Numbered from the stretch's first letter, positions 16,637 to 25,307 are shown. The stretch is DNA of 34,901 nucleotides from Candidatus Omnitrophota bacterium (GCA_018813905.1 JAHJAO010000134.1:1-34901), one strand, 5' to 3'. The notes: generated by a model from the sequence alone, not told the origin. Made by a program: numbers and translations.

Positions 16637-17203
16637 ATGAAAAAAATTTCCTGCGCTAAAATTCAGTCTTCTAAGGCACTCCTTTTGGCCATATTAAAAA
16701 ACAGATCTTTTCAGAAAAAGCAGGTTGTTTTATCCAGCGGCAAAATCAGCGATTACTATTTCGACGGACGCGTTACAAGCTTAACCGGCGAAGGCGCTTA
16801 TTTAATAGCCGACATTATCCTGGAAATGATCAAAAATGATAACATAGATGCCGTCGGCGGATTAACTTTGGGGGCGGATCCAATTATCGGTGCGCTTATC
16901 AGCTTGGGCTTTAAAAAAAATCTGCCGCTTGCGGGATTTATCGTACGCAAGGAAAAGAAAAAGCATGGCATGCAAAAACTTATCGAAGGACCGCTGATAG
17001 AGAAGTCCGGCCGTGTTTTAATTGTCGATGATGTTGTTACCACCGGAGCATCTACTATTCAGGCGATAAAAGCCGTTCGAAAACAAGGCGCAAAAATTGT
17101 ACGCGTAATTGCCGTGGTCGACCGTCTCGAAGGAGCTAAGCAGAATATAAAAAAACTTGGTCTTAAACTCGAAGCAATTTTTACTATAAAAGATTTTAAA
17201 TGA
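16637..17203 (+). CDS. pyrE: Orotate phosphoribosyltransferase
   Basis: Joins orotate with PRPP to make OMP in pyrimidine synthesis. 188 residues. The PRPP loop VLIVDDVVTTGAST (127-140) is complete. FIVRKEKKKHG (101-111) is the flexible catalytic loop, and LSSGKISDYYFDGR (32-45) is the orotate side. GGLTLGADPI (74-83) is also conserved. It begins about 18 bases after a predicted transcription start with no clear ribosome site, so translation may start on a nearly leaderless mRNA. kdsB follows after 9 bases. Confidence 0.94.
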   Translation: MKKISCAKIQSSKALLLAILKNRSFQKKQVVLSSGKISDYYFDGRVTSLTGEGAYLIADIILEMIKNDNIDAVGGLTLGADPIIGALISLGFKKNLPLAGFIVRKEKKKHGMQKLIEGPLIEKSGRVLIVDDVVTTGASTIQAIKAVRKQGAKIVRVIAVVDRLEGAKQNIKKLGLKLEAIFTIKDFK

Positions 17204-17212
17204 GGAGATCTT

Positions 17213-17950
17213 ATGGAAGTAGTCGGTATTATTCCAGCGCGCTATGGTTCAACGCGGTTGGCCGCAAAAGCTTTGGTGGATATTCTAGGCAAACCCATGA
17301 TCCAACACATCTATGAGCGGGCTAAAACCGCTTCCATACTTGACGATTTAATTGTCGCCACGGACGATGAACGGATAAGACAAGTCGTGGAAAGCTTCGG
17401 GGGCAAAGCAGTGCTTACCGCCAAAGAGCATACTTCCGGAACGGAACGATTAACAGAAGTCATGTTTGATTTGGATGTAAAAGTAATTATAAACATTCAG
17501 GGCGATGAGCCATTGGTCCACCCCTCAATGATTAACGACGTTGCTTATGCGCTGCTTGAAGATTCATCGCTGGTCATGGCCACGCTTAAGCATAAGATTA
17601 CGGATCCGACGGAAATCAATAATCCAAATGTGGTAAAAGTTGTTACCAACAAACACGGCTTTGCCTTGTATTTTTCACGGTCAGCCATACCTAATAACGT
17701 CCGGGCAAAAAATGCTTCTTCGGCGGCCTTTTATAAGCATATCGGCATTTATGCTTACACTAAAGACTTCCTCTTTACTTTCAAGGGCCTAAAAACTTCT
17801 TCTTTGGAGGAAGCGGAATCCTTGGAACAATTACGGGCTTTAGAGCACGGTTATCCAATTAAAGTTATACAAACAAGATACAATACCGTCGGCGTGGATA
17901 CCGAAGAAGACTTGCGGAAAGCCATTCAAATTATCCAAGACGGGGTTTAA
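17213..17950 (+). CDS. kdsB: 3-deoxy-manno-octulosonate (Kdo) cytidylyltransferase
   Basis: Activates Kdo to CMP-Kdo for lipid A and LPS core synthesis, which shows that the cell has a Gram-negative type outer membrane. 245 residues, the usual size. Motifs are IPARYGSTRLAAKAL (7-21), VATDDERI near 47, HTSGTERLTEV near 83-93 (the usual HxSGTxR), INIQGDEPLV near 101, and a C-terminal YNTVGVDTEEDL (usual form GVDTxEDL). GGAG lies 6 bases before the ATG and the pyrE stop is 9 bases away, so both are on one transcript. The last 4 bases overlap the convergent SecY-like gene. Confidence 0.95.
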   Translation: MEVVGIIPARYGSTRLAAKALVDILGKPMIQHIYERAKTASILDDLIVATDDERIRQVVESFGGKAVLTAKEHTSGTERLTEVMFDLDVKVIINIQGDEPLVHPSMINDVAYALLEDSSLVMATLKHKITDPTEINNPNVVKVVTNKHGFALYFSRSAIPNNVRAKNASSAAFYKHIGIYAYTKDFLFTFKGLKTSSLEEAESLEQLRALEHGYPIKVIQTRYNTVGVDTEEDLRKAIQIIQDGV

Positions 17951-19401
17951 ATCTCTTTCTGCCGCCAGCAATCCATTAAATCCTTAAGCATATTTTCCGC
18001 CTTCAATTTTTCTTCTGTCGGCGTATAAAGGTAATACCCCGAAACAGCGGTTCTTACCGGCATGCCCCAGATAAAATGAGAGGGTTTTACTTGGGCGCAG
18101 ATATTGTGGCTATTCAAATAAGCCTTCTGGATTTGCGCCTGGGATTCATCGCTGTATACAAACAGGAGGCTCCAGGATTTTTTCGGATGCGACTGGATAA
18201 TTTTGTAAAATGCGATTTGTTCTTTCATGTTTTCGGCCATGCCGATTAAAACGATCAATCCAAAAGCGCCAAAAATGGCTGTACTCACAAACGGTATATT
18301 AAGAACCAGCGGCATCAGCAACGGCAAATAATAGATCAGGCTCAAAAGAGCACCGCTCAATATCGCGCACAAGACGCTGTAATGATTCAAAACGTCCGCG
18401 ATTCTTTTGTTGGCAAATCCTGCCACCCGGTAACCATGAGCAAGAATAAGTTCATAAAACCGCCGGGGCTGATATACTATTTTAAGATATAACAAGCTGG
18501 ACAGGATAATAATCAGCGGTATAGCCCAGAATATGCTATCATTCAACGTTATTGAAAAGAAAGAAAGGACCGCCTCCACAATAATCAGCGGCCAAACCCC
18601 GCTCCACGAAGGGCGGATATGCATGATAAATTTATCCTGGTTTTCTGAAATCAACTCAATCTTTTTGGAAAATACCGTTAGCCGCCAAACAAGGTATATA
18701 AATACAATTAAAATAATATAGAATAAAAACACTTGTTTGATTTGTGTACGATTACGCGCGTAAAAAATAAAAAGCTGGTCAAAAGAAAAGATTATGCGCA
18801 TTATGACTTCGGATACAAAAATTACACCCACGCCATTGCCGATGCCAAACTTTTCTATCAATCCGGAAAAGACGATAAATAAACTTGCGGCGGCGGCCAT
18901 CGATATGACACAGAGTAATTGAAACAAAGGCCCCGCCTGGTGAATAAGTTTAAAGTTAGAAATCTGTTCTAACTTTTCCGCCTGGAGAGATATAGAATAG
19001 GCATACATGCTACTTAACGCAATCGCTATCATTAGAGCAATTCGGCGCAGGTAACGGCGGCCGGAACTCATACAAAAAATTTTGCGGTTAAACTGCGGCA
19101 AAAGAAACGTAATTATCTGAACAATTATACACGCATTAACGTAAGGCATTATCCCCAGGCTAAAAAGAGAGAAATTCCTGAATTTACTGATATGCAGTAA
19201 AATAACCGCGTTCAACCACTTTTTCGGCTCCTCCGGACTCAGAGATAACAGCAGCTTATAGAAAACACCGGAATCTATCCCCGGCACCAGTAAAAAATAC
19301 CCCAGCCGCACAAGAATAATTATGCCTAACGTAAATAAAATACGCCTGGCAACGGATATGTTTGAGCCGGTTAATTCATGCGTTAAACTGAAATCTTTCA
19401 T
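17947..19401 (-). CDS. Divergent SecY paralog with extra C-terminal domain
   Basis: 484 residues. About 400 residues align by eye with SecY: TM1 RRILFTLGIIILVRLGYFLLVPGID (19-43), TM2 LFSLGIMPYVNACIIVQII (79-97), TM5 with EKFGIGNGVGVIF (183-195), SWSGVWP (265-271) where SecY has TAGVxP, and YELILAHGYRVAGF (316-329) where SecY has the NLKxxGxxIPG region. The C-terminus from about 408 to 478 is a soluble domain that resembles DUF2007-type putative signalling modules. Compared with housekeeping SecY, the basic cytosolic loops look reduced. SecY normally sits in a ribosomal protein operon with SecE elsewhere; here it is the last gene after an ABC transporter and a TPR protein, 16 bases downstream, with AAGG upstream. 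A dedicated membrane insertion or export role is possible but unproven. Confidence 0.78.
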   Translation of the reverse strand: MKDFSLTHELTGSNISVARRILFTLGIIILVRLGYFLLVPGIDSGVFYKLLLSLSPEEPKKWLNAVILLHISKFRNFSLFSLGIMPYVNACIIVQIITFLLPQFNRKIFCMSSGRRYLRRIALMIAIALSSMYAYSISLQAEKLEQISNFKLIHQAGPLFQLLCVISMAAAASLFIVFSGLIEKFGIGNGVGVIFVSEVIMRIIFSFDQLFIFYARNRTQIKQVFLFYIILIVFIYLVWRLTVFSKKIELISENQDKFIMHIRPSWSGVWPLIIVEAVLSFFSITLNDSIFWAIPLIIILSSLLYLKIVYQPRRFYELILAHGYRVAGFANKRIADVLNHYSVLCAILSGALLSLIYYLPLLMPLVLNIPFVSTAIFGAFGLIVLIGMAENMKEQIAFYKIIQSHPKKSWSLLFVYSDESQAQIQKAYLNSHNICAQVKPSHFIWGMPVRTAVSGYYLYTPTEEKLKAENMLKDLMDCWRQKEI

Positions 19402-19417
19402 AAAAGCGCCTTGGTTT

Positions 19418-20245
19418 TCAAGGTTGTTCTTTTGTTCTTACGATAACGTCGGTTAAGTTAGAAATTTTAGTTTTAAGTTTAGCATCATCCGGGTTAATCT
19501 TTAAAAGTTTCTCATGATACTTTAAAGCTGCCGGATATTCGCCTAAAAATTCGTATGAGGCGGCGAGAAAGACCAAAAGATGCTTAAGTTCAAAAACGTC
19601 CGTCTCAGATTGATTAAACAGCGAATAGGCGCGTTCAAAATATACGACTGACTTGCGATAATCTTTTTTTACCAAAAAATATATGTCTGCCACCTGTTCG
19701 TATATCTGCCAAGCATCGGGGTTAGAGAATAACCCCTGCCGCAAAAATTTCAGCGCCTCATCCGGCTTACTCAGGCGCATTCCCAGCCAATAGCCGCCGA
19801 TAACGTAAGCTTTTATATTTTGCGGATCGAGTTTTGTCGCCAGATAAAACCAGGGGGTAATCTCCTTGCTTTGTTCGTCCGATAAATGTCTTGCCGGTTG
19901 ATGTCTTACCGCACGGTAAAGCCGGGTAAAAAAATCCTTTGTTTCAAAATCAGCCTTCTCCGCGCCCGGGGCATGTTCACAAGGTTCTTTTCCTAAATAC
20001 TCTGCCGTTTTATGCTGAGGATGGTGGGTACCGCCATGGTAGTACTGGTCCGCTTTCAGATAAACCATCAGCCCGACATCCTGCCGCAGTTGTCCAAAAA
20101 TTTTAAGCATAATATCGTTGTTCGTTCGAGGCGAGGCCGCCGCGTAACAACGCAAAAAATAATCATCGATTTGCCCGGCTAAAAAAACCAGGATAAAAAT
20201 TATACCCGCACTTGAACTTTTAAATAAAAACTTTTTTAAAACCAT
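19418..20245 (-). CDS. Membrane-anchored TPR protein with His-rich N-terminal region
   Basis: 275 residues. An N-terminal hydrophobic segment (about 12-30) serves as signal or anchor, so the body is probably periplasmic. Next comes VGLMVYLKADQYYHGGTHHP with further histidines (HPQHKTAEY, EHAPGAEK), which might bind metal. TPR-like repeats follow from about 130: PWFYLATKLDPQNIKAYVIGG, EALKFLRQGLFSNPDAWQIYE, KSVVYFERAYSLF and AALKYHEKLLKINPDDAKLK. The start overlaps the permease stop by 10 bases and the SecY-like gene follows after 16 bases, so these are surely cotranscribed. I do not know its function; a partner protein of the transporter is the simplest idea. Confidence 0.8.
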   Translation of the reverse strand: MVLKKFLFKSSSAGIIFILVFLAGQIDDYFLRCYAAASPRTNNDIMLKIFGQLRQDVGLMVYLKADQYYHGGTHHPQHKTAEYLGKEPCEHAPGAEKADFETKDFFTRLYRAVRHQPARHLSDEQSKEITPWFYLATKLDPQNIKAYVIGGYWLGMRLSKPDEALKFLRQGLFSNPDAWQIYEQVADIYFLVKKDYRKSVVYFERAYSLFNQSETDVFELKHLLVFLAASYEFLGEYPAALKYHEKLLKINPDDAKLKTKISNLTDVIVRTKEQP

Positions 20246-20994
20246 TTTTTCTTAAATGCGAAAGCCGAAAAATACAATAACACTGATATATATATCAGGG
20301 CATACGCCGCCGCGCAGCCAACCACCCAAGCCGGCAATGCCGGCCATGAATGCACTACCCTGTCTCTTAAATCAAAGAATTCAAAATGCGGCAATAGATA
20401 ATACGCGATGTATCCGGGGATACTGAAGTTATAAAAATAATCCCTAAAACTTGCTCCAAACCAGCTCATAATAAAATAAATCAAATAAGCCAGCGTTACC
20501 GTTGTAGAAAAAGTCATGTGGATAGATAAAAATATCGTTAATGCCGAAAGCAGGGCCAGCATTAAAATCGCGAAAGCATATGTCTCTAAATACAAGATAA
20601 ATCCCACCGGCGTTCCCTTACTAATATCTACCAGATAAAATATAAAGTAAAACAGGCTAAAACTCGCCCCGGCAACAAGTAATGCGCCGAGGAATTTGCC
20701 GGCGATAAACTGAAAACGCGTAACCGGTTTTGCCAAAAGAGGATATATGGTTTTATTCTGTATTTCCTCGCCGACCAATTTTGCCGAAAATGGGACGGTG
20801 ATAAATAAGGAAAATAAATATACCATGCCCAGCCCGATTTCTTTTAAATAACGGGAAAGCCCCCCAATATCAAAAAAATTCATATTTATCAAATAAATCA
20901 ACAAAATTACCAGCAGCACAACAAAAACATAGATGTCCTTTTTGCGAAATATTTCTTTCATCAAGTTTGTGGCGATTAAAACAGTCGTTTTCAT
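20236..20994 (-). CDS. ABC-2 type transporter permease
   Basis: 252 residues with six predicted membrane helices: roughly 20-38, 55-70, 100-125, 138-160, 165-185 and 225-247. The cytoplasmic element EEIQNKTIYPLLAKPVTRFQF (about 76-96) is the typical coupling segment of NosY/GldF-like ABC-2 permeases. Its ATPase is encoded directly upstream, with 2 bases between the genes. The substrate cannot be read from the sequence. Overlaps the TPR gene by 10 bases. Confidence 0.9.
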   Translation of the reverse strand: MKTTVLIATNLMKEIFRKKDIYVFVVLLVILLIYLINMNFFDIGGLSRYLKEIGLGMVYLFSLFITVPFSAKLVGEEIQNKTIYPLLAKPVTRFQFIAGKFLGALLVAGASFSLFYFIFYLVDISKGTPVGFILYLETYAFAILMLALLSALTIFLSIHMTFSTTVTLAYLIYFIMSWFGASFRDYFYNFSIPGYIAYYLLPHFEFFDLRDRVVHSWPALPAWVVGCAAAYALIYISVLLYFSAFAFKKKWF

Positions 20995-20996
20995 TT

Positions 20997-21737
20997 TTAT
21001 TCGGGTTTTATGATGTTTAAAAAATAGTTTTCCAGGCTTTGATGCTGCGTTTTTTGATTTAAAATATCCTTAACTTTTTCCGTTTTGAGCAAACGCCCTT
21101 CTTTTAAAATCCCTACGCGGTCGCAAATCAATTCCACTTCCGATAATTCGTGCGAAGAGAAAAAAACAGTTTTACCTTTGTTCTTTAATTCCAGAATTAG
21201 TGAACGCAGCTGCGTTCTGGCAACCGGATCAAGCCCGCCGGCAGGTTCATCCAGTATTAATAAATCCGGATCATTTAACAACGCCTGAGCCAGGCTTACC
21301 TTTTGCATCATACCTTTTGAAAAATTCTTCATCAAAACGTTGCCCGCATCCTGTAATCCGACGATTTCAAAAAAACTATCTATCCTTTTAAGCGCCAAAG
21401 CCTTGGGGATATTAAGAATTCCGGCATACATTAAAAGCAACTCCTTGGCGGTTAGATACCAGTAATAATTGGCAATCTCCGGCATGTATCCAATACGTTT
21501 GCGCGCGCAAACTTTACTTGCCGGACAACCAAAAATTTCGATTTGGCCGGTATTGGGATAAATGAGATTGAGGATGGCTTTAATTGTGGTCGTCTTGCCC
21601 GCACCATTCGGGCCCAAAAAACCAAAAATCTCCCCTCGCTCGACTTTAAACGACAACTCAAACAGGGCCTCTTTTGTATAGTTTTTACCCTTATAGGTAA
21701 CGCCCACGCCAGTTAAAGATAATGCTGTTTCTACCAT
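20997..21737 (-). CDS. ABC transporter ATP-binding protein
   Basis: 246 residues. Walker A GPNGAGKTT (42-50), Q-loop region GYMPEIANYYWYLTAKE, signature NFSKGMMQKVSLAQAL (138-153), Walker B LLILDEP (159-165) with the catalytic Glu, D-loop GGLD, and H-loop SSHELSEVE. The FSKGM form of the signature is typical of exporters of the CcmA/NosF/natA group that pair with ABC-2 permeases. The ATG lies 13 bases after the stop of the FAD-oxidase gene in a very AT-rich stretch without a Shine-Dalgarno, so initiation may be inefficient or coupled. Confidence 0.93.
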   Translation of the reverse strand: MVETALSLTGVGVTYKGKNYTKEALFELSFKVERGEIFGFLGPNGAGKTTTIKAILNLIYPNTGQIEIFGCPASKVCARKRIGYMPEIANYYWYLTAKELLLMYAGILNIPKALALKRIDSFFEIVGLQDAGNVLMKNFSKGMMQKVSLAQALLNDPDLLILDEPAGGLDPVARTQLRSLILELKNKGKTVFFSSHELSEVELICDRVGILKEGRLLKTEKVKDILNQKTQHQSLENYFLNIIKPE

Positions 21738-21750
21738 AATATATATTATA

Positions 21751-23253
21751 CTAAACTTGGCTCAAATAATCTTCTTTAAATATATTGCCGATACCCAGTA
21801 TCAAATTAGGATCCACTGTCTTTTTAACGGCCACCATCTGTTTGATATGTCTTTTATTGAACATTGTTTCCAGATATTCCGCTTTCAATTTCCCGATGCC
21901 GTGTTCGGCGGCAATCGTACCTTCCCGCCGTACCGCCTCATGAAGCAGTTCCCGGTAAAGCCCTTTTGCTTTATTAAACATCTGCTCGCTCTCCGGCATA
22001 AAATTAATATGCATATGATTTTCTCCGATATGCCCAAACATGCAATAAGGAACTTTAGTCTCTTTCAATTTATTCTCGTAAAAGGCATGCATGGCCAGAA
22101 AATGCCCATCGGCCACGCTGATATCCGTGCTTATTTTGGCAAAACCGTTATTTTTGACTATTTCATTTACTAAACAGGGCAATTCATGCCGCATGTTTTG
22201 GAAAAGCTGCGCGTAGCTTGACGCGTCTGAAAACCATATATCCTTTTCCGGAATTTCAAGCTGCGTTAGAACTTTAGCGTATCTCCCCATAAGTAAAAGC
22301 GGATTTCCGTCTTGCACCTCCTCTTCAAAATATACCGCCGCCGCTTTCTGTTTGGGAATCTGCGCGTATTTTGTCTGCAATATTTTTAATGCGTTTCGGT
22401 CAAAATATTCAAGACAACACGCATCAATATTCTTTTCTTCTTTATTATGAAATTTAGCGCAAGCCTGTTTTTTCAAAATACTCACGAATTCCAAGGCCGT
22501 TTCGGCGCTTTTAAAAAACCCCACGCCCGAAATAACATCGCCCGGCAGCATGTTCAATTTGACCTCAATGCGGGTAATTACCCCTAACGTACCTTCCTGG
22601 CCGATAAACAAATCGATTAGATCTGTTCCTTGGCCCAGAAAATATCCCGCTGAATTTTTTATGCGACCAATCGCATAATCGGGTAAGGCGCATTGCGCGC
22701 GCGAACCATCGGAAAAATCAAAACACAGTTTGTCCTTTAAAATCCGGCGGCCTCTTGCAATTTTCAACAATTGCCCATTGGCTAAAACCACATTTAGCTT
22801 ATCGATATAATTTCTGGTCGCTCCGTACTTGAACCCACGCGCTCCCGAAGCATTAGTCGCGACCGTCCCGCCGATAAACGCATTCTGTTCCGTCGGATCG
22901 GGCAAATAAGTAAGTCCTGCTTTCTTTGCCTCCTTTTTTAAATCTTCGATCCTAACGCCCGGTTCAATTATCGCCCGTCCTATTTTTCCGCCTTTATCCG
23001 TTGTTATCTCGGATATCCGGTTAAGTTTATCGGTTGAAAGGATGCTTCCACCATAAGGAATGCGGCCGCCGACAATGCCGGTACCGGCTCCGGAAACGGT
23101 AATTCTGAATTTTTTTTCGTTAGCTTCCCTTATGCATTCCAAAACTTCCCGCTCTGATTCTGGAAAAACTATCTCCCGCGCATAACCTTTGCTCATCCCG
23201 GAACTATCTTCCAAGTACGAAGCAAATTCATTGATATCATATTTTCTGATCAT
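21751..23253 (-). CDS. FAD-linked oxidase, GlcD / D-lactate dehydrogenase-like
   Basis: 500 residues from ATG 23253, which has AGGA 7 bases upstream; a longer frame from 23289 lacks such a site. The PCMH-type FAD domain shows TVSGAGTGIVGGRIPYGG near 53-70, LPDPTEQNAFIGGTVATNASG near 118-138, YGATRNYIDKL, and GQEGTLGVITRIEVKLN near 229-245. The C-terminal substrate domain has MFGHIGENHMHINFMP near 405-420 and GTIAAEHGIGKLKAEY near 450-465, with His and Glu ligands as in glycolate and D-lactate dehydrogenases. It probably oxidises a 2-hydroxy acid to a keto acid. No Fe-S partner (GlcF-like) gene is next to it. It precedes the ABC transporter genes on the same strand. Confidence 0.9.
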   Translation of the reverse strand: MIRKYDINEFASYLEDSSGMSKGYAREIVFPESEREVLECIREANEKKFRITVSGAGTGIVGGRIPYGGSILSTDKLNRISEITTDKGGKIGRAIIEPGVRIEDLKKEAKKAGLTYLPDPTEQNAFIGGTVATNASGARGFKYGATRNYIDKLNVVLANGQLLKIARGRRILKDKLCFDFSDGSRAQCALPDYAIGRIKNSAGYFLGQGTDLIDLFIGQEGTLGVITRIEVKLNMLPGDVISGVGFFKSAETALEFVSILKKQACAKFHNKEEKNIDACCLEYFDRNALKILQTKYAQIPKQKAAAVYFEEEVQDGNPLLLMGRYAKVLTQLEIPEKDIWFSDASSYAQLFQNMRHELPCLVNEIVKNNGFAKISTDISVADGHFLAMHAFYENKLKETKVPYCMFGHIGENHMHINFMPESEQMFNKAKGLYRELLHEAVRREGTIAAEHGIGKLKAEYLETMFNKRHIKQMVAVKKTVDPNLILGIGNIFKEDYLSQV

Positions 23254-23350
23254 AAAAAGTTCCTGATTGGGTCTGTCTATACAAAACATCCTTTCGCCGC
23301 ATCAGGGCTAAGGATAGAAGCTTTTATATAACCGATTATAAATAAAAGAG

Positions 23351-23378
23351 TTGACAAAAATACTTATTGTGATATAAT
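23351..23378 (+). promoter_or_regulatory. Strong sigma70-type promoter
   Basis: Perfect TTGACA (23351-23356), a 16-base spacer and perfect TATAAT (23373-23378). It drives the small basic protein at 23428 with a leader of about 43 bases that carries AAGGAGG. Confidence 0.78.
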
Positions 23379-23427
23379 TTTTAATCTGAAAGGATTCATC
23401 TCGCATTACAAGGAGGTAAAAGCAAAG

Positions 23428-23667
23428 ATGCCCGGCAAAAGCTATCGCTTTGGACAAAAAAAATCCCGAAAAAAACCTGAAGTCGGTAACAAACACAGTG
23501 CTTTAAAAAGCAGGCGGCTTTTAAATTCCTGTCTGAAAAATATTACCTCCCAAAACAACGCTGCCGCCCGCGTAAAAGAAACCGATGTCAACCGTGCCGT
23601 CAACCTTTTTCGCCAGATCAAAACTAAGCTTATAAAATTGAGGCTTCCCCCGTATTTTTTTAATTAA
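23428..23667 (+). CDS. Small, very basic protein, possibly a divergent ribosomal protein S20
   Basis: 79 residues, highly rich in Lys and Arg. The N-terminus MPGKSYRFGQKKSRKKPEVG is extended and basic; helices NKHSALKSRRLLNSCLKNI and DVNRAVNLFRQIKTKLIKL follow. The pattern N-K..ALKS...L...LKN resembles the first helices of ribosomal protein S20, but the usual S20 C-terminal segment (GIIHKNxAARxKSRL) is absent, so I do not assign it. A strong promoter, a strong AAGGAGG site and a single-gene unit point to an abundant protein, in line with a ribosomal or nucleic-acid-binding role. The stop overlaps the convergent ugd stop by 4 bases. A real gene is likely; the function is uncertain. Confidence 0.68.
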   Translation: MPGKSYRFGQKKSRKKPEVGNKHSALKSRRLLNSCLKNITSQNNAAARVKETDVNRAVNLFRQIKTKLIKLRLPPYFFN

Positions 23668-24965
23668 CTAACTTCTGTCCGGCCAATACCAAAGTAGGCA
23701 AATCCTAACTGCGCCATTTTTTTCGGCTCGAAAATATTGCGGCCGTCTATGATTATAGGGCAACGCATGATTTTTTTAACTTTTGGCAGGTCTAAGTGGC
23801 CAAACTGCCTCCATTCCGTCACAAACACAGCGGCATCGGCCCCAGATAATGCCTGATACGGATCCTCGCAGAACTTTATTTTTTTAACTAACAAAGCGGC
23901 ATTATCCATTGCAACCGGATCATAAGCGCGGATTACCGCCTTTTCCCGCTGCAAACTTTTAATAATGTCCAGTGACGGTGCGCCACGCATATCATCGGTA
24001 TCGGGTTTAAACGAGAGTCCGAGAACGGCAATATTTTTACCTTGAAGGCGGGATAAAGATTTTTTCAGCTTACTAATTACCACTTTTCGCTGATTAAGAT
24101 TTATTTGCTCCACTTCTTTAAGCAGCTTGAAATCATACCCTACTTTCTCGCACAATTTAATATAAGCACTCACATCTTTGGGTAAACACGACCCGCCGTA
24201 GCCAATTCCGGGGCAAAGAAAATCCTGTCCGATACGTCTATCCATGCCAATGCCTTTGGCTACTTTCAATACATCCGCTCCGGTACGCTCACAAATATTC
24301 GCTACGGCGTTTATAAAAGAAACCTTAAGCGCTAAAAAAGCATTTGCCGTGTGTTTTATAAGTTCCGCGGATTTTATATCTGTAATCAAAAGCGGGGCGT
24401 TTAACGGTTCGTATAATTTCACAAGTAACATCGCCGCGCGATCCGAATCCACACCCAAAATAATTCGGTCCGGATGCTTGGCGTCCTGGATTGCGGTACC
24501 CTCTCTTAAAAATTCCGGGTTAGAGGCAACATCATACTTTATCCCCCGCTTCGCGTGTTTTTTTAGAGCCTGCTCCACCCATTCTCCGGTTTTTACCGGG
24601 ACCGTGCTTTTTTCCACGATTAACCGGTATGCTTTCATGTGTTTGGCAATATCGATACATACATGTTCGATAGCGGAAAGATCTACTTCGCCGCTGGGAA
24701 GCGGCGGTGTTCCGACACAAATAAATATTATTTCACATTTTTTTACACATTCCTCCATGCTCGCAGAAAAATGTAATCGCCCTTCATTTTTATTCGTAAT
24801 AACCAACCCCTCAAGCCCGGGTTCATAAAAAGGAATCACACCCCTTTTAAGCTGCTTGATTTTATCTTGATTATTATCAATACATAAAACCGTATGTCCT
24901 AAATCGGCAAGGCAGGCGCCGGTAACCAATCCGACATATCCTGTGCCGATTACGCCAATATACAT
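23664..24965 (-). CDS. ugd: UDP-glucose 6-dehydrogenase
   Basis: 433 residues from ATG 24965, which has GAGGAGG upstream. Oxidises UDP-glucose (or a related UDP-sugar) with NAD to the uronic acid for surface polysaccharides. The Rossmann motif GTGYVGLVTGACLADLGH is at 7-24. VEKSTVPVKTG (117-127), NPEFLREGTAIQDAKHPDR (149-167), KHTANAFLALKVSFINA (204-220), the catalytic Cys260 in GIGYGGSCLPKD (253-264) and LGLSFKPDTDDMRGAPS further on are all intact. UDP-N-acetyl-sugar dehydrogenases are similar, so the exact substrate is open. It follows csrA by 99 bases and may be on the same transcript. Confidence 0.92.
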   Translation of the reverse strand: MYIGVIGTGYVGLVTGACLADLGHTVLCIDNNQDKIKQLKRGVIPFYEPGLEGLVITNKNEGRLHFSASMEECVKKCEIIFICVGTPPLPSGEVDLSAIEHVCIDIAKHMKAYRLIVEKSTVPVKTGEWVEQALKKHAKRGIKYDVASNPEFLREGTAIQDAKHPDRIILGVDSDRAAMLLVKLYEPLNAPLLITDIKSAELIKHTANAFLALKVSFINAVANICERTGADVLKVAKGIGMDRRIGQDFLCPGIGYGGSCLPKDVSAYIKLCEKVGYDFKLLKEVEQINLNQRKVVISKLKKSLSRLQGKNIAVLGLSFKPDTDDMRGAPSLDIIKSLQREKAVIRAYDPVAMDNAALLVKKIKFCEDPYQALSGADAAVFVTEWRQFGHLDLPKVKKIMRCPIIIDGRNIFEPKKMAQLGFAYFGIGRTEVS

Positions 24966-25064
24966 GCCCGATACCTCCTCTTGCAACAGCAGAACAATAT
25001 TGTCCTAAATATCCTTCGGGGTGATTTTGCGTATAAGTTTGGTTCTTTCCGTAAGATCCGAGAG

Positions 25065-25307
25065 CTATTCTTCCTTCTTCTTTTTTTTGAACAAACGCGA
25101 TATGTTATCCAGGTTTGCGTTTTTCGACCGGGTTGCGTTTATATTTTGATTATGGATAGACTCATATACTTCCTTCCGGTGCACAGGGATTTCCCTGGGC
25201 GCGGTTATCCCTAATTTCACTTGTTCTCCCCGGACCTCGACCACTTTTACTTCGACATCATCCCCGATAATTATACTTTCATTCGGTTTGCGTGAAAGAA
25301 CTAACAT
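25065..25307 (-). CDS. csrA: Carbon storage regulator CsrA
   Basis: 80 residues. A dimeric RNA-binding protein that binds GGA motifs in mRNA leaders and blocks or alters translation. The RNA-binding residues are in place: L4 and R6 in MLVLSRK and R44 in PREIPVHRKEVYESI. Classical CsrA has about 61 residues. Here a C-terminal tail of some 20 residues ends in KKKKKEE; an extension of this kind is typical of CsrA proteins antagonised by FliW. The gene overlaps fliW by 29 bases, with AGGGG before its ATG, so the two are translationally linked. Regulation probably includes feedback on the coiled-coil operon that carries it (see the leader at 31569). Confidence 0.96.
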   Translation of the reverse strand: MLVLSRKPNESIIIGDDVEVKVVEVRGEQVKLGITAPREIPVHRKEVYESIHNQNINATRSKNANLDNISRLFKKKKKEE

